Positions 1 through 6,023 of a stretch of DNA of 6,023 nt are shown here, piece by piece; position 1 is the stretch's first letter; each line of letters opens with the position of its first letter. The notes under the pieces are model-generated. The model saw nothing but the letters and a program-made list of their open reading frames with translations. It made no database searches and was not told the DNA's origin. The DNA comes from an uncultured bacterium (lineage in GTDB: Bacteria > Bacillota > Clostridia > Oscillospirales > Oscillospiraceae), in assembly GCA_905215665.1 (NCBI GenBank), contig CAJMQR010000071.1, positions 1 to 6,023 on the forward strand, in the 5' to 3' direction. The translations under genes and the position numbers were made by a program.

Positions 1-2
1 AG

Positions 3-737
3 AAGCTCGCCGCCGTTCCCAAGCTCAGGGAGATCAAACGCGCCCTGTTTATCCAACCCCACCCGGACGACAATGAGATCGGCGCCGGCGGTACAATGGC
101 CTGGCTCCGCGCCCATGGAGCAGAGGTCTATGCCCTCACCGTCACGGACGACCGCCTCGACTGCGACGCGGCACAGTTTGAAAACAATCTCTCGCTGCGC
201 CAGAGGGAAACGCTTGCCGCCGTGGAACGTCTGGGCGTGCAGCACGCCAGTTTCCTCGGCTTTTCGGATAAGACCGATGCTTCCGCCGAAGAGATCGCGG
301 CGAAGATCGTGCCCGTTATCCGCACGCTCCGGCCGGATGCCGTGTTCTCCGTGGACCCGACGCTCACGAATGAGTGCCACCGGGATCACATCAAGGTCGG
401 CTGGGCGGTGCGCTACGCGGTGATGGACGCCGTCTGCGATTTTTACCCGCGCCTGCCGGACAACGCCCGTCATTCGGACACCTGGCAGGTGAACGTGCTC
501 GGGCAGTACTTCACGGCGGAGCCCAATACCCTCCTGGACATCGGCCCATTCTGGGATGACAAGATGCAGGCAGTGAAATGCCACCATTCCCAGGTGAACC
601 ATCCCCTTCTCCTCGCTCTTGATGCCCAGTCGCGCTGGTTCGGCGAAAAGGCCGGAGTAAAGCGGGCCGAAGCGCTGAAACTCTACTCGTTTTTACAGTT
701 GCACTGCTTCAATCTGCCGGTTCAACCGGCACAATAG
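3..737 (+). CDS. PIG-L (LmbE-like) family zinc-dependent N-deacetylase, 5' partial
   Basis: The reading frame is open from the first bases of the window and ends at TAG 735-737, leaving 244 visible residues. The ATG at 96 is not the start, because the diagnostic family motif lies before it. Visible residues 20-31 read HPDDNEIGAGGT, the PIG-L/LmbE metal-site motif. By analogy with MshB, His20 and Asp23 would bind zinc and Asp22 would be the general base. The second signature, HRDH (visible residues 126-129), supplies the third zinc ligand, His129. The family hydrolyses N-acetyl groups from GlcNAc-type sugars or conjugates. Members are usually about 220-270 residues, so only a short N-terminal piece should be missing. 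Upstream sequence is absent, so a signal peptide cannot be excluded, but the visible part looks cytoplasmic. It lies 9 bases before a sugar-type transporter, which suggests it acts on the imported compound. The substrate is unknown. The family call is firm; the role is inferred. Confidence 0.93.
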   Translation, partial: KLAAVPKLREIKRALFIQPHPDDNEIGAGGTMAWLRAHGAEVYALTVTDDRLDCDAAQFENNLSLRQRETLAAVERLGVQHASFLGFSDKTDASAEEIAAKIVPVIRTLRPDAVFSVDPTLTNECHRDHIKVGWAVRYAVMDAVCDFYPRLPDNARHSDTWQVNVLGQYFTAEPNTLLDIGPFWDDKMQAVKCHHSQVNHPLLLALDAQSRWFGEKAGVKRAEALKLYSFLQLHCFNLPVQPAQ

Positions 738-741
738 GAGG
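736..741 (+). promoter_or_regulatory. Shine-Dalgarno site for the transporter gene
   Basis: AGGAGG overlaps the TAG stop of the deacetylase gene and sits 5 bases before the ATG at 747. This fixes the transporter start and indicates translation coupled to, or immediately following, the upstream gene. Confidence 0.88.
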
Positions 742-746
742 TCATC

Positions 747-2105
747 ATGAAACTTCTCAAGCCCTATACCAATGAGCGGCTCCCCCTGTGGCGGGAAATT
801 CTGTACGGCGGAGGCAATTTTTCCGCCAGTCTTTTCGGTACCATCATCGGCACCTGGCTCAGCTTTTTCTACATCGACACGCTGGGCTTCAATGCCCGGG
901 CCGTGGGTATCGCCATGATTATCTATTCCGTCTGGAATGCCATCAACGATCCGCTGATGGGGTTTCTCTCCGACCGCACGCACACGAAGCTGGGGCGCCG
1001 CCTGCCCTATGTGCTCTTCGGCGCGCTGCCTCTTGGCCTGTGCTTCATCTTCGTCTTTTCACCCCCGACGGAGAGTCTTACCACTCCCACCGCGCAGATT
1101 CTCTACTATACGCTCTCCCTCTGCGCTTATGATTTCTTCTTCACGACCGTCCTGCTGAACTGGGAAGCGGTTGTCCCGGATATGTATACGAAGGAGAAGG
1201 ACCGCAGCCGCATCATCGGCATCGCGCAGATTGCAGACGTACTCGGCGGCGTGGTGGCCTCCATCGCAGTCGAGCCGATCTTTACGAAGTTCGGCTGGTC
1301 CGCCATGGCGGTGATCTTCGGGTGTATCGGCGGCGTTGTATTGCTGATGACCGTCTTTGGCATCCGGGAGAATCCCAAGCATGCCGCGCAGCCCTCCCTT
1401 CCGCTATGGAAGTCGATCCGGCAGACCTTCCGAAGCCGGAGCTTCGTGATCTGCGTGTGCTGCGTCTTTTTCGTCGAGACCGCGCGGCTGCTGCTGATGG
1501 CCGTTGTGCCTTACTATGCGAAGTATATCTTCCCGGACGTGGAAATGGCTGCCATGATCATAACCTCGGTGGTCTTTGTCTCCGCGCTGCTCTTCACGCC
1601 GCTTGTCATCTTCGTTTCAAACCGCGTCGGCGCCAAGAAGACATACATCATAAGCCTTCTGGTCTTTGCGGTTGTTGCCTGCGGTTTTTACTTCTCAAAC
1701 AGCTTTATCCTCTCCGTGGTGCTGGCTGTCATGCTGGGCCTCGGCGTTACAGGCAGCCTGCTGATGCCGAAGCTGCTTTATACCGAGGTCATAGACGAGG
1801 ACCAGTCCATCACCGGCCTCAGACGCGAGGGTGCCTTCTACGGCATTCAGGCTTTCATCATCCGCTTTACATCCGGCCTGCAGGCGGTCATCCTCAGTCT
1901 CATTATGAGTCTGTTCGGCTATGTGGAGGGCGCCGCAACGCAAGCCGCCAGCGCTTCCACCGGCTTCAGGGTCGCCATGAGCTTCCTTCCGGCCGGCATG
2001 GTACTTATTGGCTGTCTCATCATTACGCGCTATCCTCTCTTCGGTGAGCGGCTCGCAGAAGTCAAGCGCAAAATTGCCGCGTCGGAAGCGGCAGAACAAT
2101 CATGA
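747..2105 (+). CDS. GPH-family (MelB-like, MFS_2) sugar:cation symporter
   Basis: The 452-residue protein has the length and alternating hydrophobic pattern of a 12-TM carrier. The family signature between TM2 and TM3 is clear: W63-N-A-I-N-D68-P-L-M-G, then the cytoplasmic loop D76-R-T-H-T-K-L-G-R-R-L-P (76-87). A second match is Y128-D129 in TM4, leading to VVPDMYTKEKDRSR (142-155), where GPH carriers have a P-E/D and a charged loop. GPH transporters import glycosides, pentosides or hexuronides with Na+ or H+. Aligned by eye to MelB, Asp59 is kept (Asp68) and Asp124 appears kept (Asp129), but the Asp55 position is Asn64 and the Arg52 position is Ser61. Cation coupling may therefore differ from MelB. 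The start has a strong ribosome binding site 5 bases upstream. The gene lies between a deacetylase and a surface protein in a tight operon, which suggests uptake of a small glycan product. The exact substrate cannot be read from the sequence. Confidence 0.93.
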   Translation: MKLLKPYTNERLPLWREILYGGGNFSASLFGTIIGTWLSFFYIDTLGFNARAVGIAMIIYSVWNAINDPLMGFLSDRTHTKLGRRLPYVLFGALPLGLCFIFVFSPPTESLTTPTAQILYYTLSLCAYDFFFTTVLLNWEAVVPDMYTKEKDRSRIIGIAQIADVLGGVVASIAVEPIFTKFGWSAMAVIFGCIGGVVLLMTVFGIRENPKHAAQPSLPLWKSIRQTFRSRSFVICVCCVFFVETARLLLMAVVPYYAKYIFPDVEMAAMIITSVVFVSALLFTPLVIFVSNRVGAKKTYIISLLVFAVVACGFYFSNSFILSVVLAVMLGLGVTGSLLMPKLLYTEVIDEDQSITGLRREGAFYGIQAFIIRFTSGLQAVILSLIMSLFGYVEGAATQAASASTGFRVAMSFLPAGMVLIGCLIITRYPLFGERLAEVKRKIAASEAAEQS

Positions 2106-2114
2106 TTCAGAGTC

Positions 2115-2121
2115 AAGGAGG
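2115..2121 (+). promoter_or_regulatory. Shine-Dalgarno site that selects the start at 2132
   Basis: AAGGAGG lies 10 bases before the ATG at 2132. An in-frame ATG at 2102 overlaps the transporter's stop as ATGA but has only a weak GGAAG upstream. It would also add ten polar residues in front of a textbook signal peptide. The 2132 start is preferred. Confidence 0.82.
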
Positions 2122-2131
2122 CGCGAAAAAC

Positions 2132-5100
2132 ATGAAACGAATGGTATCCATCCTGTTGGCTGCCGTGATGCTCCTGGGGTTCGCTGTCCCGGCCGCGGCA
2201 ACGGAGGGTACGCTCCGTCTGATCGTACCGGAAGACTGGGAGCTTCAGGTTGGTGACAGCCGCACATTGGACTACACCTTCTCCGGCAACATCACGGAGC
2301 GTATGCTTCATTGGGAAAGCGACAACGAAAACGTCGCAACGGTGGATCAGTGGGGGCGTGTCACGGCCGTCGCGCCGGGCTCCGCCGTCATCACCGCCAC
2401 GCAGATTACGGACGGCGAGCCGCTGACCGCGACCGCGGCCGTAACCGTCACGGAGCATCCGACCGGCGGCACGCACGCAACGAATGTCGTCAACTACCAG
2501 GGCACACCCGTGCAGGAGGTCAAGAACCTGCAGAAGCTCGTTTCCCGCTATGCCCCGGACGATGCTTCACTGCCCGAGGCCGTCCGCGAATGTATTCAGG
2601 CGGAAGACAAAACCGCTTATCAGAGCGCCGTAACCGCCGACGGAGCCGAGTGGTCCATCACGGAATACGGCGTCCTCCGCAGCGATGAAAATGCGCCGAC
2701 CGCGCGCGACAAAGAGATGCGCTTCATGGGCGATCGTTACTTCCATGATACCGATACGACAAACGGAAAGGTTCTTGCCATCGTACCTGACGGTGAAAAC
2801 GGCATCTGGACCGTCATGGCCGGCGGTGTCACCCACATTGAAATGGTTGAGATGTCCGCGGCCGATAAGGCGGCGCTCATGTCGGACACGACGCAGCAGT
2901 ACGTTTCCCGCCGCGGCATGGTGGCCGAGGCCTATTGGGACGGCAGTGCGTGGGTCCCTAACGAAACGGACAACGACGGCCTTTGGACCGCGATGTATGG
3001 CGCAGGTGAGCTGATGCGATACGCCGTTCTCCGCGACAAGCTGGAGCAGGATCCCTCCAACTCAGAATTGCAGCGCATGACCGCGGAAGCAAAAAAGACC
3101 GCAACGAGCTCCACCGAGGCGGTTCTCCTTCTTGCAAACATCTCCATGCGCACCGGCGATACGGAGGCCTATGTGCGCTACATCACTGACGGCGGCTATG
3201 ACCTCTACGGCACATTGCCCGTCTATAACAACGGCGGGAAGGGTATCTCGGACGAAGCGCTGCTGAAAGACGGGGACTATTCTCTGACCACACCGGACAT
3301 TTCGCCCGCAAAGAACTGGGCGCTCGGCCAGAATCAGCCCGTCGACGGCAGCGCCTGGGCGGATCCGGCCTCCTCGGGCGGGGAGTTCGCCCTCCGCACC
3401 CGCAGTCTGGGCGGCTTCATTGCCCGCACCTATTCGCTCCACGGCGAGGCGGGCGGCAACGCCGACAGCTATCGCGGCACAATCTATTATGACTTTTCGG
3501 ACTACAATGAATCGAATCCTGTTGCCGTCGGCAAATCGAGCAGCGGCGGGATTGTGAACAACGAGGATCTCAAGGGCATCCGGGTTGACGCCTCGGGCAC
3601 GATTCCGGAGCGTCTCTGGAACGACCTGCTCGGTCAGGACGTGAGTATTCAGGACATCGTATATAAAGGCGATACCTCGACGGATGAGATCATCGGACAC
3701 CTCTTTATCTACAAACTCGCCTACGACGTATTCCGCACGGAAGATCCGGAGCTTGCAGAAATCATCGCGGACACGGTGGACCGCTTCGCGCAGCACCTTG
3801 CCGACAACGAGTACATGCTTGTGGATGCCAGCGGCCAGCCCACGACCTGGGGAAAAATGAACCGCCAGTATTTCTACACCTACCGCTGGGGAGCGCCCTC
3901 CTCTCCGCTGACGGCTTCCGTACTGCTGACCGCATTCAAGCTCGCGGCATATACCACCGGCTATGAAAAGTGGGAAAACGAGTACCGCCTGCTGCTGCAA
4001 GAGGGCGCGTATCTCTACGGCGACATCATGAATACCCACTCCGCCCGGGACGAGGAGTTCCTCAACAAGTACGCCGCGCCCCTGCTGGGCGATACTCTGG
4101 GCGGTTACAGCCTGACGGATGCCCTCAATGCCGGCGGACTTCCCGCGCTTGCGGGAATGCCCGGCGCGCTGCCCCTGACCGAAGAGAAGAACTTCCTTCT
4201 GCGGATGTTCGCGCAGTACTCCGACGAGGAGATGGCAGCCCTCGCGTTCTACACGCTCTTCCAGATGGAGACGGATCCCGATACGCTGGACATTTACAGA
4301 GACGCGCTGGATCAGTGGTGGAAGGAGTCCTTCCAGTACAGTGAGAATCCCTTCCTCTACTACATCTATCAGCTCGCGTATCCCGATCAGACGATCACGG
4401 ACGCATACGGCAACAATATCCTCGAGACTGCGGCGTGGAGTCTCTCCCGCCACCCGATCGACACGCGTACATGGTGCGCCTCCAACAACGCGCGCGATGA
4501 CATCATGGTCTTCGATTTGGAGGATTACAGCGAGGATCTCTCCACCCGGGGCGGTCTGTCCATCCGGAAGACCGAATTGCCTCCCACGGCCGTCGGCGCC
4601 GAGGGGATCATCGCAATCCTGCTCAGCGGCGGTATCACCTACGGGCAGTATGATCTGAGCGCTCTGGGGGTTCCGCTCAGCGGTTCGCTGGATGTGGAAT
4701 ATGCCGTGGCCGCCCCCGATGAACGGGCGCTCCACAAGTTCAACAATTCGACCTACAGGCTGAACGACGATAACCCCAACCGTATGGAGGGCTCCACCAC
4801 CTACACGCTGCCCTACTGGATGGGCGTCTACCATGGGATGCTGGAGCTGTCCGAGATAGGGTCCCCGGACGGAGAAGTTGCCGTTTCCTTCAATGATCTC
4901 ACGGCAAACGGCTCAGACACCCAGACCACGACGGAGTTGACCCTCACCTTCGATCAGGAGGTTCCCGGCCTGTCGGCCGAAGACCTCGTGCTGACGGGCG
5001 CGGAAAAGGGAGCGCTGACCGAGGTCGAGGGCGAGACCGGCAAATATACGCTCGCGGTTTCGAATCTCACCGTTGCGGACAAAGCCGTGGTTACGGTGAC

Positions 5101-5599
5101 GGTGCGCAAGGACGGTTACAACTTTACCCCCGAAACCAGAGAGGTTCCGGTGCGCGTGTACACCCCCGCCGCCGCGCCGGTCATTACGGCTCCGACGAGT
5201 GACACGGAGGTATCCGGCAAGGACGGCGAAACGGTAACGATGACCGTCTCCGCAACCAACGCGACATCGTATCAGTGGTTTATCAACCGCGGGAAGGGCT
5301 GGGAGCAGCTTCCGGGAGAAACGAACCCGAGTTATACGACCGCTCCCGTGAAGGAGGAGAACGACGGCTACCGTTATTATTGCCGGGTTGCGAACGATCA
5401 GGGTTCCGTGGACAGCCCTGTGTTCACGCTCCGTTTCGCCGGCAAGGGACAGGTTCCGACAGACCCGTCCGGGACGGATACACCCAAAACCGGTGATCAA
5501 TTCCTCTGGTGGCCGGTAGCTCTGTTCTTTACAAGCGGCCTGGCAATCTTCGTGCTGTACCTGCTCCGGCGCAGAGGCGCTGCCGGGAAAGAATCTTAA
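2132..5599 (+). CDS. Secreted, sortase-anchored multidomain surface protein with Ig-like domains and a predicted alpha/alpha-toroid core
   Basis: This 1155-residue protein has no function I can name with certainty. Residues 1-23 are a Sec signal peptide: KR, a hydrophobic core, and AAA before a likely cut after Ala23. Residues about 26-108 form a Big_2-type Ig domain, with the typical WESDNENVATVDQWGRVTAV pattern. Residues about 212-237 resemble one two-component-regulator propeller blade. Residues about 240-905 form a helix-rich region with motifs DNDGLWTAMYGAGELMRYAV (280-299), GDTSTDEIIGH (513-523), DASGQPTTWG (565-574) and LPYWMGVYHG (893-902). From memory, equivalents occur in uncharacterised proteins that pair propellers with an alpha/alpha-toroid-like domain. 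Candidate functional residues are D280, D282, D518, E519, H523, D565 and W573. Residues about 915-1011 and 1015-1103 are two further Ig-like domains; the second has YQWF and YRYYCRVAND. Residues 1117-1148 are a sorting signal. The position behind a sugar carrier and a deacetylase suggests binding or cleaving a glycan at the cell surface. No sortase gene is visible. Confidence 0.9.
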   Translation: MKRMVSILLAAVMLLGFAVPAAATEGTLRLIVPEDWELQVGDSRTLDYTFSGNITERMLHWESDNENVATVDQWGRVTAVAPGSAVITATQITDGEPLTATAAVTVTEHPTGGTHATNVVNYQGTPVQEVKNLQKLVSRYAPDDASLPEAVRECIQAEDKTAYQSAVTADGAEWSITEYGVLRSDENAPTARDKEMRFMGDRYFHDTDTTNGKVLAIVPDGENGIWTVMAGGVTHIEMVEMSAADKAALMSDTTQQYVSRRGMVAEAYWDGSAWVPNETDNDGLWTAMYGAGELMRYAVLRDKLEQDPSNSELQRMTAEAKKTATSSTEAVLLLANISMRTGDTEAYVRYITDGGYDLYGTLPVYNNGGKGISDEALLKDGDYSLTTPDISPAKNWALGQNQPVDGSAWADPASSGGEFALRTRSLGGFIARTYSLHGEAGGNADSYRGTIYYDFSDYNESNPVAVGKSSSGGIVNNEDLKGIRVDASGTIPERLWNDLLGQDVSIQDIVYKGDTSTDEIIGHLFIYKLAYDVFRTEDPELAEIIADTVDRFAQHLADNEYMLVDASGQPTTWGKMNRQYFYTYRWGAPSSPLTASVLLTAFKLAAYTTGYEKWENEYRLLLQEGAYLYGDIMNTHSARDEEFLNKYAAPLLGDTLGGYSLTDALNAGGLPALAGMPGALPLTEEKNFLLRMFAQYSDEEMAALAFYTLFQMETDPDTLDIYRDALDQWWKESFQYSENPFLYYIYQLAYPDQTITDAYGNNILETAAWSLSRHPIDTRTWCASNNARDDIMVFDLEDYSEDLSTRGGLSIRKTELPPTAVGAEGIIAILLSGGITYGQYDLSALGVPLSGSLDVEYAVAAPDERALHKFNNSTYRLNDDNPNRMEGSTTYTLPYWMGVYHGMLELSEIGSPDGEVAVSFNDLTANGSDTQTTTELTLTFDQEVPGLSAEDLVLTGAEKGALTEVEGETGKYTLAVSNLTVADKAVVTVTVRKDGYNFTPETREVPVRVYTPAAAPVITAPTSDTEVSGKDGETVTMTVSATNATSYQWFINRGKGWEQLPGETNPSYTTAPVKEENDGYRYYCRVANDQGSVDSPVFTLRFAGKGQVPTDPSGTDTPKTGDQFLWWPVALFFTSGLAIFVLYLLRRRGAAGKES
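5480..5596 (+). other. C-terminal cell-wall sorting signal (TPKTGD, membrane segment, RRR tail)
   Basis: The end of the surface protein encodes TPKTGD (residues 1117-1122), a hydrophobic segment (about 1124-1145) and the basic tail RRRGAAGKES. This is the three-part layout of LPXTG-type sortase substrates, with Thr in place of the usual Leu. PKTGD endings are familiar among clostridial surface proteins. If cleaved, the bond would be Thr1120-Gly1121. An uncleaved membrane anchor is the alternative. Confidence 0.8.
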
Positions 5600-5618
5600 G
5601 GGAAAGATTTCGCTCTCA

Positions 5619-5647
5619 TGGGGCTGCTGCCAATTGCAGCAGCCCCA
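5619..5647 (+). terminator. Stem-loop just after the surface-protein gene
   Basis: The arms TGGGGCTGCTGC (5619-5630) and GCAGCAGCCCCA (5636-5647) form a perfect 12-bp stem with a CAATT loop, 19 bases after the TAA at 5597-5599. No U-run follows (next bases ATGTATCCC). It may be an RNA 3'-end stabiliser or a weak terminator rather than a classic intrinsic one. Confidence 0.6.
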
Positions 5648-5721
5648 ATGTATCCCGGGCACTCCCGCCGCAAGCTCACGGGAAACGCGAATCGCTGTGC
5701 CTTCTTAGCATGTATAAGGAA

Positions 5722-5764
5722 CACGCCATATTCAGCCTTGGAAAGGCTGAATATGGCGTGCTTT
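5722..5764 (+). terminator. Rho-independent terminator, possibly bidirectional
   Basis: CACGCCATATTCAGCC (5722-5737) pairs perfectly with GGCTGAATATGGCGTG (5745-5760). Two more T-A pairs inside leave a very small GGA loop. On the plus strand the stem is followed by CTTTTCG, a fair U-tract. Read on the minus strand it is followed by TTCCTTAT, so it could also stop transcription of the convergent gene. It lies 122 bases after the surface-protein stop. Confidence 0.8.
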
Positions 5765-5851
5765 TCGTTGATCAGACCGGATGCATGAGCCCCGCCTGTC
5801 GTTTTGTCCTCTTCGTCTCTGCCGGAAGGACGCGCGCTGCGCCGTCCCGTG

Positions 5852-5888
5852 CAGAATTTGACGCACCTTCGGTGCTATGGAAATTCTG
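5852..5888. repeat. Nested inverted repeat downstream of the minus-strand gene
   Basis: An outer pair CAGAATTT (5852-5859) / AAATTCTG (5881-5888) encloses an inner hairpin GCACC-TTC-GGTGC (5863-5875), with unpaired GAC and TATGG between them. Both arms are exact. It lies 28 bases past the stop of the minus-strand gene. It could be a 3'-UTR structure or a weak terminator for that gene, although no strong U-run follows on either strand. Confidence 0.5.
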
Positions 5889-5915
5889 GTATCAACGGTT
5901 TCTCCGGGAACTCCC

Positions 5916-6023
5916 CTACTCCGCAATCGTCGGCACGGCCTCCGGCGGAATGGGACAGCAGTAGCCCTCCGCGGTGCGCTTTTTGAATTCCCCCCGCGCA
6001 TCTTCGAGCAGCTCCGGCCGTTC
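5916..6023 (-). CDS. C-terminal end of a convergent gene, probable M20-family amidohydrolase (AbgB/HipO-like)
   Basis: On the minus strand an open frame enters from the right edge and ends at TAG (complement of 5916-5918), giving 35 residues. It begins ERPELLEDARGEF and ends PIPPEAVPTIAE. The pattern PELL-x-x-A-x-x-EF-K-x-x-T, then Y-x-x-PIP-x-x-x-x-P, matches my recollection of the C-terminus of M20 peptidases of the aminobenzoyl-glutamate hydrolase (AbgB) and N-acyl amino acid amidohydrolase type. These cytosolic dimetal enzymes split N-acyl or peptide-like amide bonds. The catalytic and dimerisation parts lie outside the window, so no active-site residue can be checked. The frame has no start codon here and convergent orientation makes it a separate unit. 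That it is coding is likely; the family name rests on a short tail and should be held loosely. Confidence 0.62.
   Translation of the reverse strand, partial: ERPELLEDARGEFKKRTAEGYCCPIPPEAVPTIAE

Larger units (their letters stand above)
5600..5915. other. Intergenic region between convergent genes
   Basis: This 316-base stretch separates the plus-strand surface-protein gene from a minus-strand gene that enters from the right. I found no credible coding sequence. Short open frames here run straight through the hairpins, are Arg/Ser/Pro-rich and lack good ribosome binding sites. The region holds two strong stem-loops (5619-5647 and 5722-5760) and a weaker nested dyad (5852-5888). No convincing promoter was seen. 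Confidence 0.75.

Noticed and set aside
96..98. ATG at 96 as the start of the deacetylase
   Set aside because: Starting there would remove the HPDD zinc motif, and the same frame is open to the left edge, so the gene begins outside the window.
2102..2131. Upstream ATG at 2102 as the start of the surface protein
   Set aside because: It has poor ribosome binding sequence and would place ten polar residues ahead of a well-formed signal peptide. The ATG at 2132 has AAGGAGG at good spacing.
3062..4834. A 590-codon open frame on the minus strand inside the surface-protein gene
   Set aside because: It runs in exact codon register opposite the real gene, so its stops can arise only from sense codons TTA, CTA or TCA, which this GC-rich gene avoids. 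It ends precisely where the sense gene uses TCA for Ser311. The product shows no domain and no ribosome binding site was sought beyond that.
5690..5718. TATAAG at 5713-5718 as a promoter -10 box
   Set aside because: The -35 position at normal spacing reads AATCGC, which is far from consensus, and the terminator hairpin starts immediately downstream.
5509..5964. A 151-codon plus-strand frame across the end of the surface-protein gene and the intergenic region
   Set aside because: It overlaps the sorting-signal coding sequence in another frame, runs through both hairpins and the terminator, and then overlaps the end of the convergent gene. Its composition (Arg, Ser, Pro, Cys) is not protein-like.
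5732..6001. An 89-codon minus-strand frame at the right end
   Set aside because: It competes with the 5916-6023 minus-strand frame, which has a family-like C-terminus. This one is Arg-rich and runs into the terminator stem.
1..6023. CRISPR array, tRNA/rRNA, insertion sequence or phage genes
   Set aside because: No regularly spaced direct repeats, no tRNA-like cloverleaf, and no transposase, integrase or terminal inverted repeats were seen on either strand.

Overview
The window is GC-rich and looks like a chromosomal piece from a GC-rich member of the Firmicutes, most likely a gut-type Clostridia such as Oscillospiraceae. The support is indirect. Two genes have strong AGGAGG-type ribosome binding sites. 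The large surface protein has Gram-positive architecture: Sec signal peptide, bacterial Ig-like domains and a C-terminal PKTGD/hydrophobic/RRR sortase-type sorting signal. Genus-level assignment is not possible from the sequence alone.

Layout. Bases 1-737 hold the 3' part of a PIG-L/LmbE-family zinc deacetylase whose start lies upstream of the window. Nine bases later (747-2105) comes a complete 12-TM-type sugar transporter of the GPH (MelB-like, MFS_2) family. After a 26-base gap (2132-5599) comes a 1155-residue secreted, probably wall-anchored protein. It carries an N-terminal Big_2-type Ig domain, one stretch resembling a beta-propeller blade, a long helical region with motifs recalled from uncharacterised alpha/alpha-toroid-like proteins, two C-terminal Ig-like domains and the sorting signal. 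These three genes share a strand, have almost no spacing and probably form the end of one operon. Bases 5600-5915 are intergenic and hold two strong stem-loops (5619-5647; 5722-5760 with a T-run) plus a weaker nested dyad (5852-5888). At the right edge (5916-6023, minus strand) are the last 35 codons of a convergent gene. Its C-terminus resembles M20-family amidohydrolases (AbgB/HipO-like). It has no start codon in the window, so a search for complete ORFs would miss it.

Working model (inference). The operon could be a compact Gram-positive system for using an acetylated glycan or glycoconjugate. The anchored protein would bind or process substrate at the cell surface, the GPH carrier would import a small glycoside, and the PIG-L enzyme would remove an N-acyl group in the cytoplasm. 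The least understood part is the ~660-residue central domain of the surface protein. Its conserved-looking acidic, Trp and His motifs suggest an enzyme or sugar-binding toroid, but I cannot assign a reaction.
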